From assembly GCF_027594825.1 (NCBI RefSeq), contig NZ_CP088930.1, forward strand, positions 4,587,019-4,651,018: a stretch of DNA of 64,000 nucleotides, given 5' to 3'. Made by a program: the position numbers and the translations under genes. Shown one piece after another: positions 12,362 to 22,820 of this stretch (within the stretch, counting starts at the first letter, position 1; each line of letters opens with the position of its first letter). The DNA is from Serratia liquefaciens. Its GTDB lineage: Bacteria > Pseudomonadota > Gammaproteobacteria > Enterobacterales > Enterobacteriaceae. Below the pieces are notes generated by a model. That model saw nothing but the letters and a program-made list of their open reading frames with translations, ran no database searches and was not told the origin of the DNA.

Positions 12362-13585
12362 TTATTCTGCACTGACGATGTTGGCATTTTGCTGTTGCCT
12401 CTGCGCCAGTCGATGCCCGAGAAAAAAGAATAGCAGGCTGAACAGCGCAGCGGCAATCAACATCAGGAACATCATTTGCGGTGCGGCATAGCTGAGAATA
12501 AAGCCGCACACCACCGGATTGATGGCACCGCCCAGAGCGCTCAGGTTTTGTACGCCATAATAGCTGCCTTTCAGGTGCTGTGGCGCGATAAAATCGATAA
12601 ACATATATTCCACCGGGATCACTATGATTTCACCCAGGGTAAATATCGCCATGGCAAGGATCCAGAGCCAGAGCGATTGCCCGGCCAGCCAAAAACCGAT
12701 CAGCCCGAGAATGAAAAATAACGTGCCCAGCGCCAGCCAGCGCAGCATATTTTCCTGACGCATGCCGCGGCTGAGCAGATACTGCAGGGCGATGACGATA
12801 CAGGCGTTGACGATCATCACTGCACCAATGACCCGATAAGCGAACTCTGCATTGGAAACGGTAATCAGGTATTGCGATAAATAGCCTGAGAATTGGCCGA
12901 AAACCACCGCTCCCAGAGTGCTGCCAAGGGTGAAGTAAATCAGCCGGCGATCGTTACGCAGGATAGTCAGGGTTTGGCGAAAATTAAGGCGCGCGGCGGG
13001 CGTTGCATCCAGCGCGACGGGCACCGTAGCGGGCTGCTTGCGCAGAATGAAATTCAGCGTCACCACCGTGAACAAAGCCAATCCGCCGGAGAGGTAAAAC
13101 GGCAACAGCGGATCCAGACCCGCCACCAGGACGCCCAACGATGACCCTACCGCCCAGCCGACGTTGACCAGCGTGTAGTTAATTGAAAAGGCTTTGATGC
13201 GCTGCGCTACCGGCAACCAGTCGGCAAAGCACGCTTTGATGGTGATGCCCAATATGGAATAGGCGGTATGCAAAATAGCCAAAACCACCACGATACCGCC
13301 TGGCCGCGGGATCCACGGGATAGTGAAAAAACTCAGGGCGAACAAAAGAATGGAAATCAGGATCAGCGTATTTTTGTTGAACTTGTCTACCAGGTAGCCG
13401 CCATACAGGCTGGCGAAAATGCCGATCGCCAGGCTGATACCCAGAATGATGCCGACGCTTTTGGGCAGCAGATGAAAATGCCCGGTCAGATAGATAGTAA
13501 TGAACGGCAGCGTTACGCCGCGGCCAATGGTCAGTACCAGCGAACTGACCAGCAAGGCGTTAATCAGCGGTGGGAATCCCTTCAT
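12362..13585 (-). CDS. MFS transporter, YdeE-like
   Basis: A 407-residue major facilitator with about twelve membrane segments. The N-terminus LVSSLVLTIGRGVTLPFITIYL, the middle IKAFSINYTLVNVGWAVGSSLG and the later TLGEIIVIPVEYMFIDFIAP align by eye with E. coli YdeE, an exporter for which dipeptide efflux has been reported. Substrate here is unknown. It stands between yohJ and metG on the minus strand, with gaps of about 135 and 205 bases, so it is probably independent. Orthology to YdeE rather than a sister family is likely but not certain. Confidence 0.85.
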   Translation of the reverse strand: MKGFPPLINALLVSSLVLTIGRGVTLPFITIYLTGHFHLLPKSVGIILGISLAIGIFASLYGGYLVDKFNKNTLILISILLFALSFFTIPWIPRPGGIVVVLAILHTAYSILGITIKACFADWLPVAQRIKAFSINYTLVNVGWAVGSSLGVLVAGLDPLLPFYLSGGLALFTVVTLNFILRKQPATVPVALDATPAARLNFRQTLTILRNDRRLIYFTLGSTLGAVVFGQFSGYLSQYLITVSNAEFAYRVIGAVMIVNACIVIALQYLLSRGMRQENMLRWLALGTLFFILGLIGFWLAGQSLWLWILAMAIFTLGEIIVIPVEYMFIDFIAPQHLKGSYYGVQNLSALGGAINPVVCGFILSYAAPQMMFLMLIAAALFSLLFFFLGHRLAQRQQQNANIVSAE

Positions 13586-13743
13586 ATCAGGCCTGTTTAT
13601 GCATACAACGATTAACTTGGTATGGGTAACCGTAGGGGGCGCAGCATGCGGCGCCCCTACAATCTGCCTGAGTATATGCAGGATCCGGATTACTTGCCCG
13701 TTTTAGCCTGTAGCCTGAGGAACCATTGCTGGACTAAGCACAT

Positions 13744-13768
13744 AAAAAGGGCCGAGCAAGCTCGACCC
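13744..13768 (-). terminator. Rho-independent terminator after metG
   Basis: On the minus strand GGGTCGAG/CTCGGCCC (one G-T pair) with loop CTTG is followed by TTTTT, 22 bases after the metG stop. Confidence 0.85.
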
Positions 13769-13790
13769 TCAAGGCTTTGGAAAACCGGTA

Positions 13791-15818
13791 TTATTTCACC
13801 TGCATTCCTGGTTGTGCGCCGCTGTCCGGGCTCAGCAGGAAGATCTCTTTCCCTCCCGGGCCGGCAGCCATCACCATGCCTTCAGAAATCCCGAAGCGCA
13901 TTTTACGCGGGGCCAGGTTGGCGACCATTATGGTCAGACGGCCTTCAAGCGCTTTCGGGTCCGGGTAAGCAGAGCGAATACCGGAGAAGATCTGACGTGA
14001 TTCGCCGCCCAGATCCAACTGCAGTTTCAGCAATTTGTCAGAACCTTCAACAAAGTCGGCGCTCTTGATCAGCGCAATGCGCATATCAACCTTGGCGAAA
14101 TCGTCAAAGGTAATGGTGTCCTGAATAGGATCGTCTGCCAGCGGCCCGGTGACCACTTTCGTTGCCGCCATGTCTTCTTTCGAGGCGCTAACCATTTCAT
14201 TGACCTTATCCAGGTCGATACGGTTGAACAGCGCCTTGAATGCGTTGACCTGATGCCCCAACAGCGGCTGCTGGATGCTGTCCCAGGTAAGTTCGCAGTT
14301 GAGGAAGGCTTCGGTACGTTCGGTCAGTGACGGCAGCACCGGTTTCAGGTAGGTCATCAGCACGCGGAACAGGTTGATGCCCATGGAACAGATGGCCTGC
14401 AGATCGGCATCGCGGCCTTCTTGCTTCGCCACCACCCAGGGAGCCTGTTCATCCACATAGCGGTTAGCCAAATCGGCCAGCGCCATGATTTCACGGATTG
14501 CACGGCCCGACTCACGGCTGGCGTAGGCGTCGGCGATGTTTTGTGCCGCGTCAACGAAGGTCTGGTACAGCGCCGGATCGGCCAGCTTGTCGGCCAGTTG
14601 GCCGCCGAAACGCTTGCTGATAAAGCCGGCGTTGCGCGAAGCCAGGTTGACCACTTTGTTGACGATGTCGGCGTTCACCCGCTGCACGAAGTCTTCCAGA
14701 TTCAGGTCGATATCGTCAATGCGTGAAGACAGCTTGGCGGCGTAGTAATAACGCAGGCAGTCGGCATCCAGGTGTTGCAGGTAGGTGCCGGCCTTGATGA
14801 AAGTGCCGCGAGATTTGGACATCTTGGCGCCGTTCACTGTCACATAGCCGTGCACAAACAGATTGGTCGGTTTGCGGAAGTTACTGCCTTCCAGCATTGC
14901 CGGCCAGAACAGGCTGTGGAAATAAACGATGTCTTTACCGATAAAGTGATACAGCTCGGTGGTGGAGTCTTTACGCCAGAACTCGTCAAAATCCAGATCG
15001 CCGCGCTTGTCGCACAGGTTTTTGAATGAGCCCATGTAACCGATAGGCGCATCCAGCCAGACGTAGAAGTATTTGCCCGGCGCGTCCGGGATTTCAAAGC
15101 CGAAATACGGCGCATCACGGGAGATATCCCACTGTTGCAGGCCGGATTCGAACCACTCCTGCATCTTGTTTGCCACCTGTTCTTGCAGCGCGCCGGAACG
15201 GGTCCAGGCCTGCAACATTTCGCTGAACGACGGCAGATCAAAGAAGAAGTGCTCTGAATCGCGCAATACCGGAGTGGCCCCGGAAACCACGGATTTCGGG
15301 TCAATCAGCTCGGTCGGGCTGTAGGTCGCGCCGCACACTTCGCAGTTGTCGCCGTATTGATCCGGTGATTTACATTTCGGGCAGGTGCCTTTGACGAAAC
15401 GGTCGGGCAGGAACATGCCTTTCTCCGGATCGTACAGTTGGGAAATGGTCCGGTTTTTGATAAAGCCGTTTTCTTTCAGGCGGCCGTAAATCAGGCTCGA
15501 CAGCTCACGGTTTTCATCGCTATGGGTGGAATGATAGTTATCATAGCTGATGCCAAAACCGGCGAAATCCTGTTGGTGCTCCTGGCTCATTTCCTCGATC
15601 ATTTCTTCCGGCTTAATGCCCAGTTGCTGAGCTTTCAGCATGATCGGCGTGCCGTGTGCGTCGTCCGCACAGATGAAATGAACCTCGTTGCCGCGCATTC
15701 GTTGGTAACGAACCCAGATATCTGCCTGGATATGCTCGAGCATGTGGCCGAGATGGATGGAACCATTTGCGTACGGTAGCGCGCACGTCACCAATAATTT
15801 TTTCGCGACTTGAGCCAT
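13791..15818 (-). CDS. metG: Methionyl-tRNA synthetase
   Basis: Charges tRNA-Met and initiator tRNA with methionine. The protein is 675 residues when started at the ATG at 15818 ([19 protein letters not shown]); the open frame extends 47 codons further upstream but that part has no family similarity. Present are the HIGH-type motif GSIHLGH, the zinc knuckle [18 protein letters not shown], the KMSKS loop [10 protein letters not shown] and a C-terminal tRNA-binding (EMAP-II-like) domain around [12 protein letters not shown]. Divergent from mrp as in E. coli. Confidence 0.98.
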   Translation of the reverse strand: MAQVAKKLLVTCALPYANGSIHLGHMLEHIQADIWVRYQRMRGNEVHFICADDAHGTPIMLKAQQLGIKPEEMIEEMSQEHQQDFAGFGISYDNYHSTHSDENRELSSLIYGRLKENGFIKNRTISQLYDPEKGMFLPDRFVKGTCPKCKSPDQYGDNCEVCGATYSPTELIDPKSVVSGATPVLRDSEHFFFDLPSFSEMLQAWTRSGALQEQVANKMQEWFESGLQQWDISRDAPYFGFEIPDAPGKYFYVWLDAPIGYMGSFKNLCDKRGDLDFDEFWRKDSTTELYHFIGKDIVYFHSLFWPAMLEGSNFRKPTNLFVHGYVTVNGAKMSKSRGTFIKAGTYLQHLDADCLRYYYAAKLSSRIDDIDLNLEDFVQRVNADIVNKVVNLASRNAGFISKRFGGQLADKLADPALYQTFVDAAQNIADAYASRESGRAIREIMALADLANRYVDEQAPWVVAKQEGRDADLQAICSMGINLFRVLMTYLKPVLPSLTERTEAFLNCELTWDSIQQPLLGHQVNAFKALFNRIDLDKVNEMVSASKEDMAATKVVTGPLADDPIQDTITFDDFAKVDMRIALIKSADFVEGSDKLLKLQLDLGGESRQIFSGIRSAYPDPKALEGRLTIMVANLAPRKMRFGISEGMVMAAGPGGKEIFLLSPDSGAQPGMQVK

Positions 15819-15978
15819 AGTGAGAACTTGGTTTCTGTAATGAATAAAAAGGGTCTTCGATGTTACCCGATCGCGCCCGCCACGGCTAGGGCGGTTTCTT
15901 TGTGCGGACATGCGCCGACCGGCTCTCAGTTCTGATATGCTTAGCGGGAAGCTATCCATTCAAAATCAAGGAGCCGGG

Positions 15979-17091
15979 ATGAACGCAAAATCCCCCGAGC
16001 AGACCAACCCCGAAGTTCTGCGTGCCCTGGTGACCGGTGTACTGGCCGCCTTTGAACACCCGACGTTAAAAAACAATCTGACTGCGCTGAAGGCAATTCA
16101 CCACTGCGCGCTGTTGGATCATGTGCTGCATATTGAATTGACCATGCCCTTTGCCTGGCAGAGCGGTTTTGAGACGTTGAAAGACAGCGTCAGCGCAGAA
16201 TTGCTGCGCGTGACCGGAGCTGAGGCGATTGACTGGAAACTGAAACATGATATCACCACGCTCAAACGCGCCAACGATCAGGCCGGCATCAAGGGCGTGC
16301 GCAATATTATCGCCATCAGTTCCGGCAAGGGCGGGGTGGGGAAATCTACCACGGCGGTTAACCTGGCGTTAGCGCTGGCAGCGGAAGGCGCCAAGGTCGG
16401 TATTCTGGATGCCGACATCTACGGGCCGTCGATTCCGAACATGCTGGGAACCGAAAACGAGCGACCCACCTCGCCGGACGGTCAGCACATGGCGCCGATC
16501 ATAGCCCACGGGTTGGCAACCAACTCGATCGGTTATCTGGTGACCGATGACAACGCCATGGTTTGGCGTGGTCCAATGGCCAGCAAGGCGCTGATGCAAC
16601 TGCTGCAGGACACGCTGTGGCCGGATTTGGACTACTTGGTACTGGATATGCCGCCGGGTACCGGCGATATCCAACTGACCCTGTCGCAAAACATTCCGGT
16701 CACCGGCGCTCTGGTGGTCACTACGCCGCAGGATATCGCGCTGCTCGATGCCGCCAAGGGCATTGTGATGTTTGAAAAAGTGCATGTGCCGGTCTTGGGT
16801 ATCGTGGAAAACATGAGCGTGCACATTTGCAGCAACTGCGGGCACCACGAGCCGATCTTCGGTACCGGCGGGGCGGAGAAGCTGGTGAAGAAATACCACA
16901 GCCGCCTGTTGGGGCAACTGCCGCTGCACATTTCTCTGCGCGAGGATTTGGATCGCGGTGCGCCGACGGTGACAAGCCGGCCGGACAGCGAGTTTGCCGA
17001 ACTGTATCGCCAACTTGCCGGCCGGGTTGCTGCGCAAATGTACTGGCAGGGCGAAGCGATCCCGACGGAAATCTCTTTCCGCGCGCTGTAA
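15979..17091 (+). CDS. mrp: Iron-sulfur cluster carrier ATPase Mrp/ApbC
   Basis: Cytoplasmic P-loop ATPase of the Mrp/NBP35 family that carries and transfers Fe-S clusters. The 370-residue protein (start at 15979, with AAGGAG six bases upstream) has a short N-terminal MIP18-like domain, the deviant Walker A SSGKGGVGKSTTAVNLA, Walker B-type LVLDMPPGTGD and the CxxC motif CSNC that binds the cluster. A longer in-frame start at 15910 lacks a ribosome site and family similarity. Head-to-head with metG, as in E. coli. Confidence 0.96.
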   Translation: MNAKSPEQTNPEVLRALVTGVLAAFEHPTLKNNLTALKAIHHCALLDHVLHIELTMPFAWQSGFETLKDSVSAELLRVTGAEAIDWKLKHDITTLKRANDQAGIKGVRNIIAISSGKGGVGKSTTAVNLALALAAEGAKVGILDADIYGPSIPNMLGTENERPTSPDGQHMAPIIAHGLATNSIGYLVTDDNAMVWRGPMASKALMQLLQDTLWPDLDYLVLDMPPGTGDIQLTLSQNIPVTGALVVTTPQDIALLDAAKGIVMFEKVHVPVLGIVENMSVHICSNCGHHEPIFGTGGAEKLVKKYHSRLLGQLPLHISLREDLDRGAPTVTSRPDSEFAELYRQLAGRVAAQMYWQGEAIPTEISFRAL

Positions 17092-17111
17092 TCGCCGCAG
17101 GCAGAAAGATA

Positions 17112-17137
17112 AAACCCCGGATATTTCCGGGGTTTTT
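17112..17137. terminator. Bidirectional terminator between mrp and the PAP2 gene
   Basis: AAACCCCGGA/TCCGGGGTTT with loop TATT forms a 10-bp stem flanked by A and T runs. It sits between the mrp stop and the stop of the convergent gene and can serve both strands. Confidence 0.9.
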
Positions 17138-17138
17138 C

Positions 17139-17768
17139 TTATGGTGCTGTGACGTGTTTGTGCAGATCGGCGCGGGTATAAGGGTGTTCGATGTGCGCGA
17201 GGGTTATAGCAATATGTTCCAGCAGCCCTTGCGTGGGCGCCGGTTGTCGATTGCCCATCAGCGCCAGTGGTAAGGCCAGAGCGGCGATAATTCTCGGCCA
17301 AGAAAGCTGTGGCCGCACCTTACCACGTTGCAGCAGCAGAAATAACGTACTGGCCAGATAGCCAAGCACTAGCCCACTAACCACTTCCGAAGGTGAATGC
17401 ACCTGAATGGCCAACCGCGATAGCCCTATGGTGAGTGGCAAGACCAAGCCTAAAACCAGCGCCATACTGCGAACGGCATGGGAAAAACGTCCGGTCAGAG
17501 CCCAGAAAAATACCGGCCAGATGCTGGCGGCCAGGGCTGAATGACCGCTAAAACCGGTAAAGTCATAACTTTCGATGCCAATCCCCCAGCCCATAAAGGC
17601 CAGCTTGGACGCGCAGACCACAGCGCCAGCGCAGCCGAAGATCAACGCCCATTGCCAGCCGGCGGTTCTGGTGGCGTGCGGGACGACCAATACGACAAAG
17701 AGAATGAATGAACATGGCAACAGCAACATGCTGTCGCCAAAAAATGTCAGAAAATACCAATCCAGCAC
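17139..17768 (-). CDS. PAP2-superfamily membrane phosphatase
   Basis: A 209-residue membrane protein with five or six hydrophobic segments. The PAP2 catalytic signatures are recognisable: KLAFMGWGIG in place of KxxxxxxRP, FSGHSA for PSGH and SRLAIQVHSPSEVVSG for SRxxxxxHxxxD, with glutamate at the final acidic position. Members dephosphorylate lipid phosphates such as undecaprenyl or phosphatidylglycerol phosphate; the substrate here is unknown. It lies convergent to mrp and upstream of, but divergent from, udk. Confidence 0.85.
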   Translation of the reverse strand: MLDWYFLTFFGDSMLLLPCSFILFVVLVVPHATRTAGWQWALIFGCAGAVVCASKLAFMGWGIGIESYDFTGFSGHSALAASIWPVFFWALTGRFSHAVRSMALVLGLVLPLTIGLSRLAIQVHSPSEVVSGLVLGYLASTLFLLLQRGKVRPQLSWPRIIAALALPLALMGNRQPAPTQGLLEHIAITLAHIEHPYTRADLHKHVTAP

Positions 17769-18012
17769 GTCAATCTCCGGTGAAATTTACCATTCTATTA
17801 GCAAGATGGTGAGCGAATCTGGGAGTTTACCGCGTAGCGTGGAATTGCCCTAGACGCAATAATCTTAAAACCTTGTAAGATGTCGTTCAGGCGAAATAAC
17901 CGCAGATAGCGGCCAACAGCGCCAATATAGTCTGGCGCAATGCCCGCTAACTCCCTATAATTGTCGCGTTTTAGTCCCCCCCTTCACACTACGAAATCAG
18001 GTCTTTAATTTT

Positions 18013-18654
18013 ATGACTGACAAGCCGCATCAGTGCGTCATTATTGGTATCGCCGGCGCATCTGCCTCCGGAAAAAGCCTTATCGCCAGTACGTTGTATC
18101 GTGAACTTCGCGATCAGGTTGGCGATGAACATATCGGCGTTATTCCTGAAGACAGTTACTACAAAGACCAGACACACCTGACCATGGAAGAACGGGTCAA
18201 AACAAACTATGACCACCCGAGCGCCATGGATCACAATCTGCTGTTCCAGCATCTGCAAATGCTGAAATCGGGCAGGGCGATAGAGTTACCTTTGTACAGC
18301 TACACCGAACACACGCGCAAAAAAGAGACTGTTCACCTGGAACCGAAAAAGGTGATTATTTTGGAAGGGATCCTGTTGTTAACGGACATCCGTTTGCGTC
18401 AGGAAATGAACTTCTCGATCTTTGTCGATACCCCATTGGATATTTGCCTGATGCGCCGCATGAAGCGCGACGTGAATGAGCGTGGCCGTTCTATGGATTC
18501 GGTGATGGCGCAATACCAGAAAACCGTTCGTCCAATGTTCCTGCAGTTTATCGAACCTTCCAAACAATATGCCGACATTATTGTCCCTCGTGGCGGCAAA
18601 AACCGCATTGCGATCGATATTCTGAAAGCCAAAATCAGCCAATTCTTTGAATAA
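18013..18654 (+). CDS. udk: Uridine kinase
   Basis: Phosphorylates uridine and cytidine in pyrimidine salvage. The protein is 213 residues, as in E. coli. A P-loop [16 protein letters not shown] lies near the N-terminus, then [25 protein letters not shown], the nucleoside-binding segment characteristic of Udk, and [16 protein letters not shown], the lid region. It is followed by dcd and asmA on the same strand, the same order as in E. coli, with a 125-base gap that contains a small hairpin (18668-18688) without a T-run. Confidence 0.97.
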   Translation: MTDKPHQCVIIGIAGASASGKSLIASTLYRELRDQVGDEHIGVIPEDSYYKDQTHLTMEERVKTNYDHPSAMDHNLLFQHLQMLKSGRAIELPLYSYTEHTRKKETVHLEPKKVIILEGILLLTDIRLRQEMNFSIFVDTPLDICLMRRMKRDVNERGRSMDSVMAQYQKTVRPMFLQFIEPSKQYADIIVPRGGKNRIAIDILKAKISQFFE

Positions 18655-18779
18655 TGCCGTTCAATGGCCGGAAAACCTGTGTTTCCGGTCAGCGGGCAAC
18701 TATTTGCGCTGCGGCGTAGACCTTTCGCCCGTTGTGTGGCAATTTTTGTTTTAGTGACACGCCTGATGGAGATAAACAA

Positions 18780-19361
18780 ATGAGACTGTGCGACCGTGAT
18801 ATAGAAGCCTGGCTGGATTGCGAAAAACTGGTGATTTCGCCGCGCCCGCCGATTGAGCGTATTAACGGGGCCACGGTGGATGTCCGTTTAGGCAATCAGT
18901 TCCGCGTGTTTCGTGGCCACACCGCCGCGTTTATCGATCTCAGTGGGCCAAAAGACGAAGTCAGTGCCGCATTGGATCGCGTGATGAGCGATGAAATCGT
19001 TCTGCCGGAAGGCGAAGCCTTCTTCCTGCACCCGGGCGAACTGGCGCTGGCGGTGACGCTGGAGTCGGTGACGCTGCCAAACGATTTGGTGGGCTGGCTG
19101 GACGGGCGCTCTTCTCTGGCACGTCTGGGTTTAATGGTCCACGTTACCGCACACCGCATCGACCCAGGCTGGCAGGGCCGAATTGTTCTTGAGTTCTATA
19201 ATTCAGGCAAGCTGCCATTGGCATTACGCCCGGGTATGCTGATCGGCGCGCTGAGTTTTGAACCGCTGTCTGGGCCGGCGGCACGTCCTTACAACAGCCG
19301 GCAGGATGCAAAATACCGCGATCAGCAGGGTGCGGTAGCCAGTCGAATCGACAAGGACTAA
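18780..19361 (+). CDS. dcd: dCTP deaminase
   Basis: Converts dCTP to dUTP for thymidylate synthesis. From the ATG at 18780 the protein has 193 residues, exactly the usual length; the frame is open for 16 more codons upstream but these are not part of the family. Key segments are the N-terminal [28 protein letters not shown], the active-site [20 protein letters not shown] and the C-terminal lid [28 protein letters not shown] precedes the start. Confidence 0.97.
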   Translation: MRLCDRDIEAWLDCEKLVISPRPPIERINGATVDVRLGNQFRVFRGHTAAFIDLSGPKDEVSAALDRVMSDEIVLPEGEAFFLHPGELALAVTLESVTLPNDLVGWLDGRSSLARLGLMVHVTAHRIDPGWQGRIVLEFYNSGKLPLALRPGMLIGALSFEPLSGPAARPYNSRQDAKYRDQQGAVASRIDKD

Positions 19362-19405
19362 CAGCGCTGGACGCACTGTCGGTGGGGCGTTGACAAGAGG
19401 ATGGC

Positions 19406-21241
19406 ATGAGAAGATTACTGACGACTTTGGTGATTTTGCTGGTGGTGCTGGTGGCGGGAATGTCTGCGCTGGTGCTGTTGGTTAATCCGAATGATTTTCG
19501 CGCCTATATGGTCACGAAGGTCGAACAAAAGAGCGGTTATCATCTGACGTTGGATGGCGAGCTGCGTTGGCACATTTGGCCACAGCTCAGCATTCTGGCC
19601 GGACGCATGACGCTGACAGCCCCCGGGGCCACTGCGCCGGTGGTGAGCGCAGACAATATGCGGCTGGATGTCAAACTGCTGCCGTTGCTATCGCATCAGC
19701 TGTTTGTGAAACAGGTGATGCTGAAGAACGCCGTTATCCGCCTGACGCCCGACAGTGAAGAGCAGACTCAACCTAACGCACCGATCGCCCCTGCGGGCCA
19801 TTCCGAAGAGTCAGCAGAAGCGCCGTGGAAATTTGATATCGATAATCTTCGCGTGGTGGACAGTCTGCTGATCTGGCAGCGCGCCAACAACGAGCAGATT
19901 AACGTTCGCGATATCAACCTGACCCTGCAGCAAAATGCCAAACGCCAGGCGCAAATGGAACTTTCCAGCCGGGTGAACCGCAATCAGCGCGATCTGAGTT
20001 TCAGTATGGCGGCGGATATCGATCTGCAGCAATTTCCACGACGCATTGCCGCCAATGTGAACCAGTTCAGTTATCAACTGGAAGGTGCAGACATTCTGGC
20101 CGGCGGCATTAAGGGCGATGGCAGCGCCCAGGTGGTATATCAACAAACGCCACAGCAAGTCGCACTTAGCCAACTGAGCGTTAGCGCTAATGACAGCAGG
20201 TTCACCGGTGGCGTCGACATTAAGTTCGGTGAAATCCCGATCTATACGCTTAACCTGGCGTCCACTGCGCTTAACTTGGATACCTTTACCGGTTGGCAAG
20301 CCAGCAGTTCACAAGCTCAGCCATCGCAGGTTGTGACCTCGGCACCGGTCATTGCCAGCCAAATGGACGATCCTCAGCACAATCTTGAGGTGCTGCGAGA
20401 TTTTAATGCGCAGCTCAATTTGAATGTGGATCAACTGACCTATCGCGGCATGAATATTGCCCATTTGGTGCTGCAAGCGGATAACCGGCAGGGGTTGTTG
20501 ACATCACATTCGTTCTCCGGGCAGTTGGCGGGGGGGGATTTTGCGTTGCCAGGGACGTTGGACGCGCGGGGAAACCACCCGGTCATCACCGTGCAGCCGG
20601 TTGTGAAACAGGTTGAACTTGGCACCGTTCTGAAAGCGTTCGAGATGCCACAGGTGTTGACCGGCAAATTCAGCATGCAGGGGAATTTGACCGGCGATCG
20701 CTTTACCTCGCAGTCATTTGAACGACGCTGGCAGGGGACTGCTCAGATGACGATGCAGGACGCGCAGTTGCACGGCCTGAATATTCAGCAACTGATTCAG
20801 CAAGCGGTGGCGCGTAATGACAGCAGCGTACGCGGGCAAGACGAATACCAACGTTATACCGAAGTGAAACAGCTGTCGGCGAAGGCCAGCCTCAACCGGG
20901 GCACGGTAAAAATTACCGAACTGGCCGCAGATTCCCCGTTGTTGAACCTGAGTGGCGGCGGTAGCGTGGATATGCCGGGCAAACAGTGCGATATGGCGCT
21001 TAATGTACGGGTAACCGGTGGTTGGCAGGGACGCGGCGATCTGATCCAACAGCTGCAGAAAACGCCGATCCCGCTGCGGGTTTATGGCCCGTGGAACCAG
21101 CTTAACTACCAATTGCAGGTCGATCAGATATTGCGTAAAACGCTGCAGGACCGGGCGAAGGACGCGCTGAACAAATGGGCAGAAAAGAATCAGGACTCAC
21201 GCGAAGGGCAGGACCTGAAAAAGCTGCTCGATAAACTCTAA
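19406..21241 (+). CDS. asmA: AsmA, outer-membrane assembly/lipid transport family protein
   Basis: AsmA is an inner-membrane-anchored periplasmic protein; its family is now linked to phospholipid transport to the outer membrane. The 611-residue product has one N-terminal membrane segment (LLTTLVILLVVLVAGMSALVLLV) and a long periplasmic part with the AsmA N-terminal domain and a C-terminal conserved block around LNLSGGGSVDMPGKQCDMAL. It follows dcd by 44 bases with AAGAGG before the ATG. A run of eight G at 20530-20537 lies in the coding frame. Confidence 0.94.
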   Translation: MRRLLTTLVILLVVLVAGMSALVLLVNPNDFRAYMVTKVEQKSGYHLTLDGELRWHIWPQLSILAGRMTLTAPGATAPVVSADNMRLDVKLLPLLSHQLFVKQVMLKNAVIRLTPDSEEQTQPNAPIAPAGHSEESAEAPWKFDIDNLRVVDSLLIWQRANNEQINVRDINLTLQQNAKRQAQMELSSRVNRNQRDLSFSMAADIDLQQFPRRIAANVNQFSYQLEGADILAGGIKGDGSAQVVYQQTPQQVALSQLSVSANDSRFTGGVDIKFGEIPIYTLNLASTALNLDTFTGWQASSSQAQPSQVVTSAPVIASQMDDPQHNLEVLRDFNAQLNLNVDQLTYRGMNIAHLVLQADNRQGLLTSHSFSGQLAGGDFALPGTLDARGNHPVITVQPVVKQVELGTVLKAFEMPQVLTGKFSMQGNLTGDRFTSQSFERRWQGTAQMTMQDAQLHGLNIQQLIQQAVARNDSSVRGQDEYQRYTEVKQLSAKASLNRGTVKITELAADSPLLNLSGGGSVDMPGKQCDMALNVRVTGGWQGRGDLIQQLQKTPIPLRVYGPWNQLNYQLQVDQILRKTLQDRAKDALNKWAEKNQDSREGQDLKKLLDKL

Positions 21242-21250
21242 TCCTAACTG

Positions 21251-21278
21251 TGCGGGTCGGTTCTCGGCCCGCATTTTT
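21251..21278 (+). terminator. Rho-independent terminator after asmA
   Basis: TGCGGGTCG/CGGCCCGCA (one T-G pair, loop GTTCT) is followed by TTTTTG, ten bases after the asmA stop. Confidence 0.88.
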
Positions 21279-21326
21279 GATAAACCCCGTAAAGTGTTTC
21301 TCCCCCAATAATTTCCTCCTGTAACA

Positions 21327-21340
21327 TTGACTAACATCAT
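21327..21340 (+). promoter_or_regulatory. Candidate FNR site upstream of dcuC
   Basis: TTGACTAACATCAT agrees with the FNR consensus TTGAT-N4-ATCAA at eight of ten positions and lies 94 bases before the dcuC start. Anaerobic activation by FNR is established for E. coli dcuC, which makes the match plausible. No footprint or alignment was available. Confidence 0.5.
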
Positions 21341-21433
21341 GATGCATTTGGTTGAGTTTGTGCAGAGTGTGCGCAGTAAAGTGATTTATACGCTTTGGCA
21401 TGGTCAATAACGATAATGATAAGTTGAGGGAAT

Positions 21434-22792
21434 ATGATAGAGCTTCTGATTGGGGCGGTCGTCGCGGCGGGCGTTGGCCGCTACATCATCAAGGGCTACT
21501 CCGCTACCGGGGTGTTGATGGTGGGGGGCTTATTACTGTTGGCAATCAGCGCCCTGATGGGCAAAAGCCTGTTGCCTGCCAGTGCCGCCTCTACCGGATG
21601 GCGAGCGACCGACATCATCGAGTACGTCAAAATCTTGCTGATGAGCCGCGGTGGCGATCTTGGCATGATGATCATGATGCTGTGTGGCTTTGCCGCTTAT
21701 ATGACCCACATTGGTGCTAATGATGTGGTGGTGAAGTTGGCCTCACGTCCATTGCAGATGATCAACTCTCCTTATCTTTTAATGGTGGCAGCCTACTTTG
21801 TCGCTTGCCTGATGTCACTGGCGGTGTCTTCCGCGACTGGCCTGGGCGTGTTGCTGATGGCGACGCTATTCCCGTTGATGGTTAACGTCGGTATCAGCCG
21901 TGGTGCAGCGGCGGCTATCTGTGCTTCGCCTGCGGCGATTATCCTGGCGCCCACCTCGGGAGACGTGGTGTTGGCCGCCAAGGCGGCGGAAATGCCGCTG
22001 GTCGATTTTGCTTTTAAAACCACTTTGCCCATTTCCATTGCGGCAATTGTCTGCATGGCCATCGCGCATTTCTTCTGGCAGCGCTATCTGGACAAAAAGA
22101 ACAACGAACAGCATCACATTATGGACGTGAGCGAAATCACTACTCACGCACCGGGCTTCTACGCCGTGCTGCCTTTCACCCCGATCCTCGGGGTGTTGGT
22201 ATTTGACGGTAAATGGGGACCGGAACTGCATATCATCACCGTCTTGGTGGGGTGTATGTTGCTGGCGGCGGTCATCGAATTCCTGCGCAGCTTCAGCGCC
22301 AAACAGGTGTTCACTGGATTGGAGGTAGCCTATCGCGGTATGGCGGATGCTTTTGCCAGCGTCGTGATGCTGTTGGTAGCCGCCGGTGTTTTCGCTCAGG
22401 GGCTTAGCACCGTCGGGTTTATCAGCGGACTTATCAGTCTTGCGCAATCGTTCGGTACCGGTGGCATTATCATGATGCTGGTACTGGTGGTGATTACCAT
22501 GTTGGCGGCCATGACGACCGGTTCAGGTAATGCACCTTTCTATGCTTTCGTTGAGCTTATTCCCAAGCTGGCGGCGCAGATGGGGGTCAATCCGGCTTAT
22601 CTGGTGATCCCGATGCTGCAGGCTTCAAATCTGGGGCGTACCCTGTCGCCGGTTTCTGGCGTGGTGGTTGCGGTGTCCGGTATGGCAAAAATCTCGCCTT
22701 TCGAGGTGGTAAAACGCACTTCGGTGCCGGTCATTGTCGGTTTGATCGTGGTGATTGTGGCGACGGAGTTGCTGGTTCCCCAGCATTTATAA
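21434..22792 (+). CDS. dcuC: Anaerobic C4-dicarboxylate transporter DcuC
   Basis: Inner-membrane carrier mainly for succinate efflux during fermentation. The 452-residue protein has about twelve hydrophobic segments and long stretches that match E. coli DcuC, for example VEYVKILLMSRGGD-type sequence near residue 65 (here IEYVKILLMSRGGDLGMM), SSATGLGVLLMATLFPLMVN, ASPAAIILAPTSGDVVLAA and LQASNLGRTLSPVSGVVVAV. GAGGG precedes the ATG. It lies between asmA and yegH; in E. coli dcuC is elsewhere, so this is a Serratia-type placement. Confidence 0.95.
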   Translation: MIELLIGAVVAAGVGRYIIKGYSATGVLMVGGLLLLAISALMGKSLLPASAASTGWRATDIIEYVKILLMSRGGDLGMMIMMLCGFAAYMTHIGANDVVVKLASRPLQMINSPYLLMVAAYFVACLMSLAVSSATGLGVLLMATLFPLMVNVGISRGAAAAICASPAAIILAPTSGDVVLAAKAAEMPLVDFAFKTTLPISIAAIVCMAIAHFFWQRYLDKKNNEQHHIMDVSEITTHAPGFYAVLPFTPILGVLVFDGKWGPELHIITVLVGCMLLAAVIEFLRSFSAKQVFTGLEVAYRGMADAFASVVMLLVAAGVFAQGLSTVGFISGLISLAQSFGTGGIIMMLVLVVITMLAAMTTGSGNAPFYAFVELIPKLAAQMGVNPAYLVIPMLQASNLGRTLSPVSGVVVAVSGMAKISPFEVVKRTSVPVIVGLIVVIVATELLVPQHL

Positions 22793-22796
22793 AAGG

Positions 22797-22818
22797 GGCC
22801 GGGTCATACCCGGCCGGT
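22797..22818 (+). terminator. Terminator between convergent dcuC and yegH
   Basis: GGCCGGGT/ACCCGGCC with loop CAT lies directly after the dcuC stop and is followed by GGTCTTT. It overlaps the end of the intergenic space to yegH and may serve both genes. Confidence 0.7.
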
Positions 22819-22820
22819 CT

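Noticed and set aside
15819..15959. Upstream extension of the metG frame (47 codons)
   Set aside because: It has no family similarity and overlaps the metG/mrp promoter region. The ATG at 15818 gives the usual MetG N-terminus.
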